DNA from: Candidatus Eremiobacteraceae bacterium
GTDB taxonomy: Bacteria; Vulcanimicrobiota; Vulcanimicrobiia; Eremiobacterales; Eremiobacteraceae
Length of the DNA: 64,000 nucleotides
Direction: 5' to 3'
Assembly: GCA_036511855.1 (NCBI GenBank)
Contig: DATCBN010000011.1
Span: 1-64,000 of the forward strand
In this document: in pieces, positions 41,988-50,832 of the stretch
How the letters are laid out: each line of letters begins with the position of its first letter
Numbering within the stretch: position 1 is the first letter of the stretch
Translations under genes and position numbers: made by a program
Notes under the pieces: generated by a model
Told to the model about the DNA's origin: nothing
Seen by the model: only the letters and a program-made list of their open reading frames with translations
Databases searched by the model: none

Positions 41988-42665
41988 ATGCGATTCACAC
42001 TAGGACTTTTTCCGCTCAGCACGGTGCTCGTGCCGGGCGCCACGCTGCGCCTTCACATCTTTGAAGAACGCTACAAGCAGTTGATCGGCGAGTGCATCGC
42101 CGGGCGGCTTGCGTTCGGCGTCGTTCTGGACCGGCAAGGGCGAGAGATCGGCGACGAGCTCGATCCATTCGATGTCGGCACGGCCGCCGAAATCCGCGAA
42201 GTATCCATGCTCTCGCAGGGGCGGCTCTTCATCGTCACCCACGGGACCAGTCGATTTCGCGTACGGCGCGTCATCGCCAAAGAGCCGTACTTGTCGGCCG
42301 AAGTCGAATATTTGGAAGAGCCGGTCGGCCATGCAGAAACCGCGGAGCGCCTTCGCATAAGCGCGGTGGATCACTTCAAGGAGTATCTAAGCGCTTTGCT
42401 TGCGGTGCCGCAAAGCGACATCGACCGTATCGATCTGCCGACCGATGCGGCGGCATCATCGTATCTCATCGCCGATGCGATGCAGGTCGCGCCGGCCGCC
42501 AAGCAACGATTGCTCGAGGCAGATTCCGCATCCGACCGGCTGCGTGACGAACTCGATCTCTTGGATAGCGAGACGCGTCGATTGCTCGCCGCGCGTGCCC
42601 GTCGCGAGTCAGATCCGATGTCGTCGTTGCCGGCACCCTTCGACGTCCGATTCTCAAGCAACTGA
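41988..42665 (+). CDS. Lon N-terminal (substrate-binding) domain protein
   Basis: This 225-residue protein has the LON N-terminal domain alone: LGLFPLSTVLVPGATLRLHIFEERYKQLI (in part), FGVVLDRQG, GRLFIVTHGTSRFRV, followed by a helical C-terminal half. There is no AAA or protease domain. Such stand-alone LON proteins are common and their role is unknown; substrate recruitment is suspected. It is followed after 3 bp by a Nudix gene. Confidence 0.88.
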   Translation: MRFTLGLFPLSTVLVPGATLRLHIFEERYKQLIGECIAGRLAFGVVLDRQGREIGDELDPFDVGTAAEIREVSMLSQGRLFIVTHGTSRFRVRRVIAKEPYLSAEVEYLEEPVGHAETAERLRISAVDHFKEYLSALLAVPQSDIDRIDLPTDAAASSYLIADAMQVAPAAKQRLLEADSASDRLRDELDLLDSETRRLLAARARRESDPMSSLPAPFDVRFSSN

Positions 42666-42668
42666 TCC

Positions 42669-43283
42669 GTGCGCGCCGGCTCCGTCGAACGACTGCGCGC
42701 GATCATCGCCGCTAGGGCCCGGCGCATCTTTGACGCCGAGCGCGATGTCGATCATACGGGCGGATATCGACCGGCTCCGGTCCGGCGTGCGGCGGTGCTC
42801 GTCTCCATAGTCGGAGGCGAGGAATCTCCACAGCTCCTGTTATTCGAGCGCACGTTGGAAGTCGCGGACCATAAAGGCGAGATATGTTTTCCGGGCGGTT
42901 CCATCGAGCAAAGCGATGTCGATCCGGTGTCGGCAGCACTACGAGAAGCGAAGGAAGAGCTCGGCATAGACCCGGCCGACGTCACCGTGCTCGGCTGCCT
43001 CGATGACGTGCACGCCGTCAATTCGAATTATGTGATCACGCCTGTCGTCGGCCACATCGAGACGATGCCGGCCCTAGTCCCCGACTCCACGGAGGTAGCA
43101 AGACCGATCGTCATCAGCGTCGCGGACTTGAGCGCACCGGGCGCGTGGACATTGGAGCGCATCAAAATCGCCGGCGTCATACGCGAGTTCGAGGCGCACC
43201 GGATCGACGGCGGCCTCATCTGGGGCGCGACCGCCCGGATACTTCGGTCATTCCTCGCGATATGGAAAGAAGCACAGGCCTAG
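42669..43283 (+). CDS. Nudix hydrolase, CoA pyrophosphatase-like
   Basis: This 204-residue Nudix protein has the catalytic box GGSIEQSDVDPVSAALREAKEELGI, with the ADHKGEICFPGG lead-in typical of the CoA-diphosphatase (NudL/YeaB) group. Such enzymes cleave CoA to phosphopantetheine and ADP. A CoA role is inferred; other Nudix substrates are possible. The start is a GTG at 42669. It ends 13 bp before a palindromic repeat. Confidence 0.85.
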   Translation: MRAGSVERLRAIIAARARRIFDAERDVDHTGGYRPAPVRRAAVLVSIVGGEESPQLLLFERTLEVADHKGEICFPGGSIEQSDVDPVSAALREAKEELGIDPADVTVLGCLDDVHAVNSNYVITPVVGHIETMPALVPDSTEVARPIVISVADLSAPGAWTLERIKIAGVIREFEAHRIDGGLIWGATARILRSFLAIWKEAQA

Positions 43284-43296
43284 TCGCCGTTCTGTA

Positions 43297-43329
43297 GGAG
43301 CCGACCTTTATGGTCGGCTCCGCTTGCCC
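43297..43329. repeat. GGCCGAC-type palindrome joined to a CAAGC half-site
   Basis: GGAGCCGACC-TTTAT-GGTCGGCTCC (43297-43321) is an inverted copy of the third palindrome family, with 10-bp arms. GCTTGCCC follows directly (43322-43329), the right half of the CAAGC-type element. It lies between the convergent Nudix and YciI genes and may act as a terminator. Confidence 0.85.
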
Positions 43330-43331
43330 AT

Positions 43332-43598
43332 TTACGCCGGATCGAACGCCGACGTAAACCCGCGGATCGTGAACTTCAATTTTCCGTCTCGATAGTATGG
43401 ATCCGCGTCGACGAACGCTCGCGCGACGCTTTCGTCGGCCGCTTTCAAGACGTAAATGCCGCCTTTGCCATCGGCAAAAGGACCGGACTCGGAAATGTCG
43501 CCGCTGGCACGCGCGGCAGCCACATACGCCCGGTGCGCGTCGACGGTACGCGCGCGGGCTTCCATATCCGTGTAGTCGATCAGCACGAGAAATCGCAT
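43332..43598 (-). CDS. YciI family protein
   Basis: This is an 88-residue YciI-like (DGPF/YCII fold) protein with the pattern MRFLVLIDYTDMEARAR, HRAYVAAARASGDISESGPFAD and a C-terminal RGFTSAFDPA. Family members have a conserved His-Asp pair, here candidate His in DAHRAYV. The function is unknown, possibly cleavage of small cyclic compounds. I chose ATG 43598 because GGAG is 9 nt upstream; ATG 43607 overlaps that GGAG. Confidence 0.8.
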   Translation of the reverse strand: MRFLVLIDYTDMEARARTVDAHRAYVAAARASGDISESGPFADGKGGIYVLKAADESVARAFVDADPYYRDGKLKFTIRGFTSAFDPA

Positions 43599-43623
43599 GG
43601 AACTCATCTCCTACAGAACGGAC

Positions 43624-43657
43624 GGGGCAAGCGGGGCCGACCATAAAAGTCGGCCCC
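43624..43657. repeat. CAAGC half-site joined to a GGCCGAC-type palindrome
   Basis: GGGGCAAGC (43624-43632), the left half of the CAAGC element, is followed at once by GGGGCCGAC-CATAAAA-GTCGGCCCC (43633-43657). With the mirror arrangement at 43297-43329 it brackets the YciI gene. It also lies before the fba stop, on the other side of convergent/tandem genes. Confidence 0.85.
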
Positions 43658-43672
43658 TACAACTGGTTCGGG

Positions 43673-44575
43673 TTAGGCCGAGTAGCCTTTCAGCATCTCG
43701 TGAATGCGGCTCGTGATCGCAAGCGCGCCATCGTGTTTTCGTTGCCACATATTGCGGCCGAAGATCAATCCCGTGACGCCGGCTTCCATGCCCAAGCGCG
43801 CTTTGTGGATGAGATCATCGTCTGACAGTTTGCTGCCGCCGGAAATGAGGACGAGCGTGCGACCCGCCGACTTCACGACTTTGCGCAGCGCTTCTTCTTC
43901 GGTGAACTTCATGGTGTCGTAGGGTTTGGGCTGTTTATCGTTGGCGTCGACCTTCGGCACATTGAGCTTCACGATGTCGGCGCCCATTTCGCACGCCACG
44001 CGCGCCGCGTAGTCCACGGCATAGAGCGAGTCCTGGCCGCCTTTGGTCTTGATGGCGGCGCCGCGCGGATATGCCCATACGATGAGCGGCATTCCGTAGC
44101 GGTCGCATTCGTTTCGCACATCGGTCAGTTGGGCGATGTCCTCCCCCTGCGACGGTGAACCGACGTAAAGCGTGTATCCCACCGCGTCGGCGCCCAGACG
44201 GACGGCGTCTTCGACGGTCGCGGTGAGCGGCGAGAACGGGTCATCGTCGCTTGGGATGTTGGTCTTGCCGTTGATCTTCAGGACAAGCGGTATTTTGCCG
44301 GCGAACTTGCTGAAATATTTGGCCGCCAACCCGTAGTGCAACGCGATGCCGGAATAGTTGCCGTCGAGCGCCAGATTATACTCGAAGTCCGGATCCATGC
44401 TGTCGGGGTTATCGAAGAAATCGACCGGTCCGTGTTCGAGGCCTTGATCGATGGGCAAGAACAGGAGCGTACCGTTGCCGGGTCCATATTCGTACAACAT
44501 GCGATGGAGTCGCGCGCGCTTACCGGGAGAAAGTCCGAGATCATCGAGAGTTGGTCGGGAGACCTTGGTCAGCAT
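43673..44575 (-). CDS. Fructose-bisphosphate aldolase class I (DhnA/archaeal type)
   Basis: This 300-residue TIM-barrel aldolase uses a Schiff-base lysine. It matches the DhnA/FbaB family: LLFLPIDQGLEHGPVDFFD, GADAVGYTLYVGS, VWAYPRGAAIKTKGG, DIVKLNVPK (candidate Schiff-base Lys) and LISGGSKLSDDDL, GVTGLIFGRNMWQR. It cleaves fructose 1,6-bisphosphate in glycolysis or forms it in gluconeogenesis. GGAGG precedes the ATG. It is adjacent to a repeat and not in an obvious operon. Confidence 0.92.
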   Translation of the reverse strand: MLTKVSRPTLDDLGLSPGKRARLHRMLYEYGPGNGTLLFLPIDQGLEHGPVDFFDNPDSMDPDFEYNLALDGNYSGIALHYGLAAKYFSKFAGKIPLVLKINGKTNIPSDDDPFSPLTATVEDAVRLGADAVGYTLYVGSPSQGEDIAQLTDVRNECDRYGMPLIVWAYPRGAAIKTKGGQDSLYAVDYAARVACEMGADIVKLNVPKVDANDKQPKPYDTMKFTEEEALRKVVKSAGRTLVLISGGSKLSDDDLIHKARLGMEAGVTGLIFGRNMWQRKHDGALAITSRIHEMLKGYSA

Positions 44576-44663
44576 GTCCGTCCTCCAGCGCTAGTCATGT
44601 GGCCGAACGGGCTTCGGCGTCCCGATTACACGCACCTAGCCTCCCCCTCGATGCGCACGCTCG

Positions 44664-45143
44664 TCAACCAGGAGTTCGGCCCCCTTTTCGGCGTCCGAAT
44701 AACGCGTCGAGACCGAACACGGCGCCGGTCGGCAATACGAGATTGAGCGCCGAAGCGATCGCGGTGATGATGTCGAGACCCGCATAGCCGTCGAGATGGG
44801 CAAAGGCATTCTTTGCGGCCCAATACTGCAGCGCCAGCAATAATCCGACCAGGCCGCCGATGCGCGAGAACAGTCCGAGCACGAGCGACGCACCCGTCAG
44901 CGTTTCGCCCCATTCGACCATCGTCGCGAACACGGTGACGTGCGGCAAGACGGTGTTGGCGATGAAATCATGATAAAAGCCTTCGGTGTGCGCCGTCATG
45001 CCCGTGAGAAATTGGTAGCAGTCGCCGTTCGGCAGCGCCCATTGCGCATCGGTCAGTTTGCCGTAGCCGTGGATGAGCCACGTCGCGCCGATCAAAATGC
45101 GGAAGGCGGCGAGCCACGCGCCGTATTGTTTTACCGTAGCCAT
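44664..45143 (-). CDS. DoxX family membrane protein
   Basis: This 159-residue protein has four predicted transmembrane helices. The pattern AAFRILIGATWLIHGYGKL at the start, VEWGETLTGASLVLGLFSRI in the middle and QYWAAKNAFAHLDG near the end fit the DoxX/thiosulfate-quinone oxidoreductase-like family. The function is usually unknown. I chose the ATG at 45143; the extension to 45245 crosses the divergent ferredoxin-NADP reductase promoter region. Confidence 0.8.
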   Translation of the reverse strand: MATVKQYGAWLAAFRILIGATWLIHGYGKLTDAQWALPNGDCYQFLTGMTAHTEGFYHDFIANTVLPHVTVFATMVEWGETLTGASLVLGLFSRIGGLVGLLLALQYWAAKNAFAHLDGYAGLDIITAIASALNLVLPTGAVFGLDALFGRRKGGRTPG

Positions 45144-45225
45144 GCCGGGGGCATACGGCCGTCGCAACGGCGACACCTGTCGCGGTGCGGGAAGAAACGC
45201 GAGTCCGGCGTCCAATGAGGCCGTC

Positions 45226-46239
45226 ATGGAGATATTTGACATCACCGTGATCGGCGGCGGACCGAGTGGGCTTTTCGCCCTCTTCTACGCCGGCATGCGC
45301 GGCGCAAAAGCAAAAGTCATCGACGTGCTGCCAGAGCTCGGCGGCCAGCTTTACGCGCTCTATCCTGAAAAATACATCTACGATATGCCTGGTTTTCCAG
45401 CGATCGTCGCGCAAGATCTTGTCAAAGGATGCGTGGACCAAGCGTTTCAATGGCCGCACGCCAAATGTCTCGAGGAGCGCGTCACCGATATTGCGCGAGA
45501 TGAGGATGGCGCTTTCACCATTGTCACGGACAAGGCTCGGCACCGCACCCGAGCCATCGTGCTCACGACCGGGATCGGCGCGTTTTCGCCGCGCAAACTT
45601 GCCGCGCCCACTGCAGAGCGCTTCGAAGGCTCCGGACTGAACTACTATGCGCGCGCGTTCGACGAATTTGCTGGTCTTCGCGTCACGATCGTGGGCGGCG
45701 GCGATTCGGCCGTCGACTACGCGCTTGCGTTGGAGCCGCGAGCCGCAAGCGTCTCTGTAGTGCACCGGTCTGCGTTTCGCGCGCACGCCGCCACCGTCGA
45801 CCGGCTTCGCGCATCGAAAGTGCACATCCATCAGCCCGACTTCGAAGTCGAAGAGGTCCACGGTGACACACACGTCAGCGCCGTGACGATCGTCAACAAG
45901 AAGACCAAAGAGACGCACCGCTTGGAATGCGACGCCATTCTGTGCGCGCTGGGGTTCGTCTCAGATCTCGGCACGCTCAAACAATGGGGCATAGCCGTCG
46001 AAGGAAACGGCATCGTGGTGAACACGGCGACCCAAGAGACGAGCGTCGCCGGCATCTACGCGGCAGGCGACGTCGTGAGCCACGCGGGCAAACTCAAGCT
46101 CATCGCGTGCGGCGCGTCGGAAGCCGCGATCGCCGTCAACCAAGCGATGCACTACATCAATCCGTCCGACAAAGTGCAGCCGGTCCACTCCAGCAACCTC
46201 ACGCTGCCGATAACCGCGACGTTGTCGGACGTGCGCTGA
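45226..46239 (+). CDS. Ferredoxin/flavodoxin-NADP+ reductase (thioredoxin-reductase-like type)
   Basis: This 337-residue flavoprotein is of the TrxR-like ferredoxin-NADP reductase family (YumC type): DITVIGGGPSGLFALFYAGMRG, LPELGGQLYALYPEKYIYD, a second nucleotide motif VTIVGGGDSAVDYALAL, and GIYAAGDVVSH. It lacks CxxC, separating it from thioredoxin reductase. GAGG precedes ATG 45226. It supplies electrons from NADPH to ferredoxins, which could serve the di-iron epoxidase or Fe-S enzymes here. Its last codons form the left arm of a large palindrome. Confidence 0.88.
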   Translation: MEIFDITVIGGGPSGLFALFYAGMRGAKAKVIDVLPELGGQLYALYPEKYIYDMPGFPAIVAQDLVKGCVDQAFQWPHAKCLEERVTDIARDEDGAFTIVTDKARHRTRAIVLTTGIGAFSPRKLAAPTAERFEGSGLNYYARAFDEFAGLRVTIVGGGDSAVDYALALEPRAASVSVVHRSAFRAHAATVDRLRASKVHIHQPDFEVEEVHGDTHVSAVTIVNKKTKETHRLECDAILCALGFVSDLGTLKQWGIAVEGNGIVVNTATQETSVAGIYAAGDVVSHAGKLKLIACGASEAAIAVNQAMHYINPSDKVQPVHSSNLTLPITATLSDVR

Positions 46240-46372
46240 CCCTCCGACCGTGGGGTGCCGGAAGCCGGGGTGTATGAATCGGTGAAAGCCGATGAATCCG
46301 AGCGGCGGTAGTTGATATTTCCCGATTCCGCCGCGTCCCCGGCGCAGGCACCCCACGGTCGGAGGGTCAGCG
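46234..46372. repeat. 139-bp palindromic element with 26-bp perfect arms
   Basis: The left arm 46234-46259 and the right arm 46347-46372 are perfect reverse complements. Inside, GCCGGGG (46264-46270) pairs with CCCCGGC (46337-46343) and GAATCGG (46276-46282) with CCGATTC (46322-46328). An alternative inner hairpin ATCGG/CCGAT (46278-46282 with 46289-46293) competes. The left arm contains the TGA of the ferredoxin-NADP reductase gene. There is no ORF inside. It could be a MITE-like element, a large terminator or a structured RNA. Confidence 0.85.
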
Positions 46373-46414
46373 GGCACGCCGAAACGCATTGCGGATGTTA
46401 ATCGTTAGGTGACC

Positions 46415-46984
46415 ATGCATGCAATAATTTTGGCCGTGGTGCTCGCCGGCGATCTGCTGGCACACATGGCGGCGCCCAATGCCGGGCTCACATCGTACGA
46501 AGTGCCGGTGCACTTCGATGTCGACCTGCACTCGTTTCTCTCGATGCACACGGGACTTGACGGCAAAGCCTATTTCAAACGGCCGGACAAAAGCGCCGTC
46601 GATTTCGACACGGTGCCGATGCTTGCGGATGCGTTCAAGCATCTAGCCGGCACGCTGGGCACGCCGGAGACTTGGCCGCAGACGTACGACATCACCCTGA
46701 ATTCAGACACCGAATTGAAACTTGTGCCCAAGAAGGCGGGCAACGTTGCTGCAGTCATCGTCGATGTCGATCCTGCGGACTACGGCATCGTGCGCGAACG
46801 ATGGCACTATAAGGACGGCGGCTCGATAGATGTGCACCAGACAAACGCCGTGGTCGGTGGATTCTTGCTGCCACGCAAAGCGATCGGCGATTTCGATCTG
46901 ACCCAATACAAGGCGCACGTCGTGAGCGACTACGGCACCTACAAGCTCAATATCGACATACCCGATTCGGTATTCGCTAAATAG
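46415..46984 (+). CDS. Hypothetical exported protein
   Basis: This 189-residue protein has a short hydrophobic N-terminus (MHAIILAVVLAGDLLAHMAA) that fits a signal peptide. The rest is predicted mostly beta with long strands (VPVHFDVDLHSFLSM, KAYFKRPDKSAVDFDTVP, VVGGFLLPRKAIGDFDLTQY), a pattern loosely like LolA-type lipoprotein-binding folds; this resemblance is weak. AGG lies 7 nt before the ATG at 46415. It starts 42 bp after the large palindromic element and converges on a membrane-protein gene. Confidence 0.6.
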   Translation: MHAIILAVVLAGDLLAHMAAPNAGLTSYEVPVHFDVDLHSFLSMHTGLDGKAYFKRPDKSAVDFDTVPMLADAFKHLAGTLGTPETWPQTYDITLNSDTELKLVPKKAGNVAAVIVDVDPADYGIVRERWHYKDGGSIDVHQTNAVVGGFLLPRKAIGDFDLTQYKAHVVSDYGTYKLNIDIPDSVFAK

Positions 46985-47003
46985 GTCAGCGCGGAGTCTA
47001 GGC

Positions 47004-47783
47004 CTACGATGCGGCCGGCGGAATCATGGGCGGAACGGGCGTAGCAGTCACGACCGCGCCGCTTTGAAGCAGCGAATAGAAGCGCGTTATAACGGTTATG
47101 GTGTATGCGAAGATGAACGCGCCGACGATCAACGCGATGATCTGGCCTATGACCGGAATGATGCCGAGCACCATGTTGATCACAAATCCCACGATATACG
47201 CGACGATGGCGGCTAACACGGCGATGATGCTCGGTCCGAAATTCTTCGTCACGAGCCGGTAAGACTCGGAGATCGCGGAGATGCCCGATTGTCCGCCCAA
47301 GACGATCGCCTGAAAGCCGTACATCATGAGGATTCCGATGATGAGCGGTCCGATGAACGTGATGGCGACGATCGCACACGCGACGCCCATGATGACCCCG
47401 AAGATGAGCAATTGGACGAGGTTCGCGACGGCCTTGCCCGCGGCCCCTCCGATATCTACCGGACGTCCGGCCAAGGCGTCGTTGGCAGCGATGATCGTGG
47501 CGGCGCAGGCGATCAATCCCAACACGACGGCGACAAGCGCGATGATCCAAATCGTGCCCATCAAACTGCTGAGTGCGGCCAAGCCAGCGCCGTTGTCGCC
47601 GTGACTCATCATGGCCGCTAACCCGCCGGCTGCCATGATGCTTCCAAGTCCGAGAACAAGCGCGAGCACGACGACGATGATCCCTACGATCAACTGCGGA
47701 ACCGCGAGCATCCAATTCTTGACGACGACTTGAAAGGCCGCGGTCGCTTCGGCGACGGGATCGAACGTCCGGTTGACTGCCAT
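47004..47783 (-). CDS. Multi-pass membrane protein, paralogue of the next gene
   Basis: This 259-residue hydrophobic protein has six or so helices and is rich in Ala, Ile, Val and Gly. The N-terminus MAVNRTFDPVAEATAAF is shared with its upstream paralogue ([14 protein letters not shown]). The segment GIIPVIGQIIALIVGAFIF resembles glycerophosphodiester-phosphodiesterase membrane-type domains. AGGAG lies before the ATG at 47783. Function unknown. Confidence 0.75.
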   Translation of the reverse strand: MAVNRTFDPVAEATAAFQVVVKNWMLAVPQLIVGIIVVVLALVLGLGSIMAAGGLAAMMSHGDNGAGLAALSSLMGTIWIIALVAVVLGLIACAATIIAANDALAGRPVDIGGAAGKAVANLVQLLIFGVIMGVACAIVAITFIGPLIIGILMMYGFQAIVLGGQSGISAISESYRLVTKNFGPSIIAVLAAIVAYIVGFVINMVLGIIPVIGQIIALIVGAFIFAYTITVITRFYSLLQSGAVVTATPVPPMIPPAAS

Positions 47784-47926
47784 CGCAGCTCTCCTTCATG
47801 CACGGTAAGGCGGACGCTGACTACCGTCGAGCGACCATCGCCTATCTTCTACGGCGTCGTGGCTGTGAATTCCCTTAGGGGGCGCCGGGCGGCGGCGTCG
47901 CGCTTGCGGCGGCAACGGCGCTCGTA

Positions 47927-48610
47927 TCAACGCGTGCGCCCGAAAGCAGCGTGGTAGAAGTGGACTGAGAAAAGGGCGATGAACGCGGCCAAGTTCACGA
48001 CTCCCACGCCGATCGCGAGCACGATACCGGCCAGAATCAAGATCAACGTCGGGCCCACGTTGGCACGAGCGAGATCCGCCGAATCGAGCATCGCATTGCC
48101 AGGGTTTTTTCCACCGACGACGATCGCCGGCAGCCCATACATGAGGAGGAACGCGGCGTAGATGGCGGCTCCAAAAAGCGCGATGAAACCGAAAACGCCG
48201 AGGATGCCGTGCGAAATCATGGCGAGCAGCGCAACGACCAATTCGGCCACGAGTCCGACGCCGCAGATGATGACGTAGAAGACGAATATGCTTCCGGCAT
48301 GCTTCGGGCCGCTCGTCATCAACGACGCAAAGTCCACCGTCCGGCCGGCAAGCGCGTCCGCGGAGGCTCCGTACACGGCGCCGGTTGACAGCAGCGACAA
48401 GACCAAGCCCACGAGCGCAGCAAGACCAAATCCCACGAGCAGCGTTGGGGTGAAGATGTTTTGGATCGTAGCCGGACTCGAAAGCGCGGCCGGCGACATG
48501 AGCGCCCCGAAAAATGCGAATCCGCCGAAGGCCAGCAGGATGAGAACCGGAATAAGTATGGCGACGATGATCGGCGCCTCTTGGACGGGGTCGAATGGCC
48601 GGACAGCCAT
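47927..48610 (-). CDS. Multi-pass membrane protein, paralogue of the downstream gene
   Basis: This 227-residue membrane protein has about six helices. Its start [17 protein letters not shown], its ALAGRTVD segment (ALAGRPVD in the paralogue) and its [16 protein letters not shown] loop correspond to parts of the neighbouring gene, so a tandem duplication is likely. AGGAG precedes the ATG at 48610. The 143 bp separating the two genes contain no other feature I can support. Confidence 0.75.
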   Translation of the reverse strand: MAVRPFDPVQEAPIIVAILIPVLILLAFGGFAFFGALMSPAALSSPATIQNIFTPTLLVGFGLAALVGLVLSLLSTGAVYGASADALAGRTVDFASLMTSGPKHAGSIFVFYVIICGVGLVAELVVALLAMISHGILGVFGFIALFGAAIYAAFLLMYGLPAIVVGGKNPGNAMLDSADLARANVGPTLILILAGIVLAIGVGVVNLAAFIALFSVHFYHAAFGRTR

Positions 48611-48698
48611 GGCTATCTCCTGCGTCCGCGGGTGCGGGGAGCGTTCATTCCCGCGCAGAACCATCTTCTATCCCACATCGCCTCAGGGAGTCCCCACG

Positions 48699-49481
48699 TT
48701 GTCCGACCAGCTCATCATCGGCGGGAGGGCGTTGCGCTCACGCCTCATCCTCGGCACCGGTAAGTTCGCGAGCAACGAAGCGATGAGGGCCGCCATCGCG
48801 GCATCCGAGGCCGAGATGGTGACGGTCGCCGTGCGGCGCGTCGATCTCGATGCGCCTTCGGATCCGATAACGGCGTACATCGACAGCTCGAAAATCCTCA
48901 TCCTACCGAACACGTCGGGCGCTTCGACGGCAGATGAGGCGGTGCGCTTAGCCAGGCTCGCACGCAGCGCTGGGCTTCCGCCGTGGATCAAGGTCGAGGT
49001 CATACCCGATCCTCGTTATCTCATGCCCGATCCCATCGAGACGCTGCGCGCGTGCGAACGGCTGGTGCAAGACGGATTCACCGTGCTTCCCTACATACAC
49101 GCCGACCCTGTCTTGGCAAAGCGCCTGGAAGAAGTCGGCGTTGCTGCTGTGATGCCGTTGGCCGCGCCAATCGGTTCCGGCCGTGGGCTCAAGATGGCGG
49201 CCGCCATCGCGATCATCATCGAGCAAGCGAACGTGCCGGTGGTGGTTGACGCCGGGCTGGGCGTTCCTTCGCACGCGGCCGCAGCAATGGAGATGGGCGC
49301 GGACGCCGTGCTCGTCAACACCGCGGTTGCGACCGCTTCCGACAGCGAAGCGATGGCGCGCGCGTTCGCGCTTGGCGTGCGCGCGGGCCGGCTCGCGTTT
49401 CTTGCGGGCCGCGCTCCGGAGTTCGCCGCGGGGAGCGCGTCGAGCCCGCTCACGGGTTTTCTATCCCCGATCGTGCGCTAG
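48699..49481 (+). CDS. thiG: Thiazole synthase
   Basis: This 260-residue ThiG builds the thiazole ring from dehydroglycine, deoxyxylulose phosphate and sulfur from ThiS. Features are [31 protein letters not shown], a Schiff-base lysine in [32 protein letters not shown] and [26 protein letters not shown]. The start is a TTG at 48699, preceded by AGGGAG at 8 nt. It begins the thiG-thiH-thiS-thiE cluster. The short upstream gap has no recognisable TPP riboswitch. Confidence 0.93.
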   Translation: MSDQLIIGGRALRSRLILGTGKFASNEAMRAAIAASEAEMVTVAVRRVDLDAPSDPITAYIDSSKILILPNTSGASTADEAVRLARLARSAGLPPWIKVEVIPDPRYLMPDPIETLRACERLVQDGFTVLPYIHADPVLAKRLEEVGVAAVMPLAAPIGSGRGLKMAAAIAIIIEQANVPVVVDAGLGVPSHAAAAMEMGADAVLVNTAVATASDSEAMARAFALGVRAGRLAFLAGRAPEFAAGSASSPLTGFLSPIVR

Positions 49482-49491
49482 CGGCGTCGCT

Positions 49492-50622
49492 ATGACTTTC
49501 TCCGAAAACTTCCAACCGACGTTGATACGAGACGCGCTCGCGCGCGCGGATCACGTCGACGCACGCGGCGTGCGAGCCGCGCTCTCCTCAGGTGTCGAAA
49601 ATCTCGACGCGGCCGCCGCGTTGATCTCGCCCGCCGCGGCCGATATGATCGAGGAGATCGCGACGCTCGCCCATCGCGCCACGGTCGAGCGATTCGGCTT
49701 GACCATGCAGATGTTCGCGCCGCTCTATCTCAGCAACGAATGCGTGTGCACGTGCACGTATTGCGGATTTTCGATGGGCCTGGACATCCGGCGTAAGACG
49801 TTGCGCCTCGACGAAGTTGCGCGGGAAGCGCGCACGCTCGCGGACCGCGGATTTCGCAACATCCTGCTCGTCTCCGCGGAGCACCCCAAACGGGTCGGCG
49901 CCGACTACGTCGCGCAATGCGTGAGTGAGACCAAGCGCCATGCCGCTTACGTCGCGTTGGAGATCGCCGCTGCCGAAGAAGAGGACTACCGGATCTACGT
50001 GGGCGCGGGCTGCGACGGGGTCGTGTTGTATCAAGAGACCTACGATCCGGACGTCTATGCCGCGCACCATCTCGGCGGGCCGAAAAAGCGTTACGCCTGG
50101 CGGATGGACGCACTCGAGCGCGCATCCCGCGGAGGCATACGTCATCTGGGAATCGGCGCGCTGCTCGGTCTCGGGGACTGGCGGTTCGAAGCGCTTGCGC
50201 TCCTGCAGCACGCGCGCTGGCTCGAACGGCATTGTTGGCGGTCGCAGATCAACGTTTCGTTTCCACGCATCAATCCTGCGGAGGGCGGCTTCACGCCCGC
50301 ACATCCCGTCGGCGTCGCGGAGTTCGTCCGCATCCTTTGCATGATCCGGCTGGCATTGCCGACCGCCGGCATCGCGCTCTCGACACGAGAAGCGCCCGAC
50401 CTGCGAGATCGGCTCGCACCGCTTGGCGTCACCCATATGAGCGCCGGCTCGAGCACGGAACCCGGCGGATACGAAAATCCGGGTGAAGCCGGCGAGCAGT
50501 TCGAGCTGGAGGATCTGCGATCGCCGGACGACGTCGCCTCCGGACTCCGCGCCATGGGCTACGAACCCGTCTTCAAGGATTGGGAAGTCATGCAGGCACC
50601 CGCGAGCGCGGCGCGCGCATGA
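49492..50622 (+). CDS. thiH: 2-iminoacetate synthase (tyrosine lyase), radical SAM
   Basis: This 376-residue radical-SAM enzyme splits tyrosine into p-cresol and dehydroglycine for the thiazole. The cluster motif CX3CX2C lies in NECVCTCTYCGFS. Family features include FRNILLVSAEHPKRVG, VVLYQETYDPDVYAAHHLGGPKK (in part), GGIRHLGIGALLGLGDW and MSAGSSTEPGGY. This oxygen-sensitive route replaces ThiO. Its stop overlaps thiS as ATGA. Confidence 0.95.
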   Translation: MTFSENFQPTLIRDALARADHVDARGVRAALSSGVENLDAAAALISPAAADMIEEIATLAHRATVERFGLTMQMFAPLYLSNECVCTCTYCGFSMGLDIRRKTLRLDEVAREARTLADRGFRNILLVSAEHPKRVGADYVAQCVSETKRHAAYVALEIAAAEEEDYRIYVGAGCDGVVLYQETYDPDVYAAHHLGGPKKRYAWRMDALERASRGGIRHLGIGALLGLGDWRFEALALLQHARWLERHCWRSQINVSFPRINPAEGGFTPAHPVGVAEFVRILCMIRLALPTAGIALSTREAPDLRDRLAPLGVTHMSAGSSTEPGGYENPGEAGEQFELEDLRSPDDVASGLRAMGYEPVFKDWEVMQAPASAARA

Positions 50623-50828
50623 ACAACATCATCGTCAGCGTGAATGGACGTTCGACCACCGTGCCGCACGGCGCGACCGTCACGGATCTCGCGGCCCAGC
50701 TCAAGCTCGCGACAAAAATCGTCATCGTCGAATTGAACGGCGCCCCGCTTTCTCGCGAAGAGTTTCCGACGACCGTTCTCGGCCCAGGCGATGCGATCGA
50801 GATTGTGCAGATGGTCGGCGGCGGTTGA
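50619..50828 (+). CDS. thiS: ThiS sulfur carrier
   Basis: This 69-residue ubiquitin-like protein ends in Val-Gly-Gly-Gly, one Gly more than the usual C-terminal GG. A thiocarboxylate forms on its end and is transferred to ThiG. The start ATG at 50619 overlaps the thiH stop by 4 bp. No thiF adenylyltransferase is in the window; it may be elsewhere or MoeB may serve, given moaD/moaE. Confidence 0.9.
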   Translation: MNNIIVSVNGRSTTVPHGATVTDLAAQLKLATKIVIVELNGAPLSREEFPTTVLGPGDAIEIVQMVGGG

Positions 50829-50832
50829 CGCT

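Noticed and set aside
48611-48698. Possible TPP riboswitch before thiG
   Set aside because: The 88-bp gap lacks the CTGAGA and the later GATxTGxATAATGCC-like core, and is too short for the full riboswitch plus expression platform.
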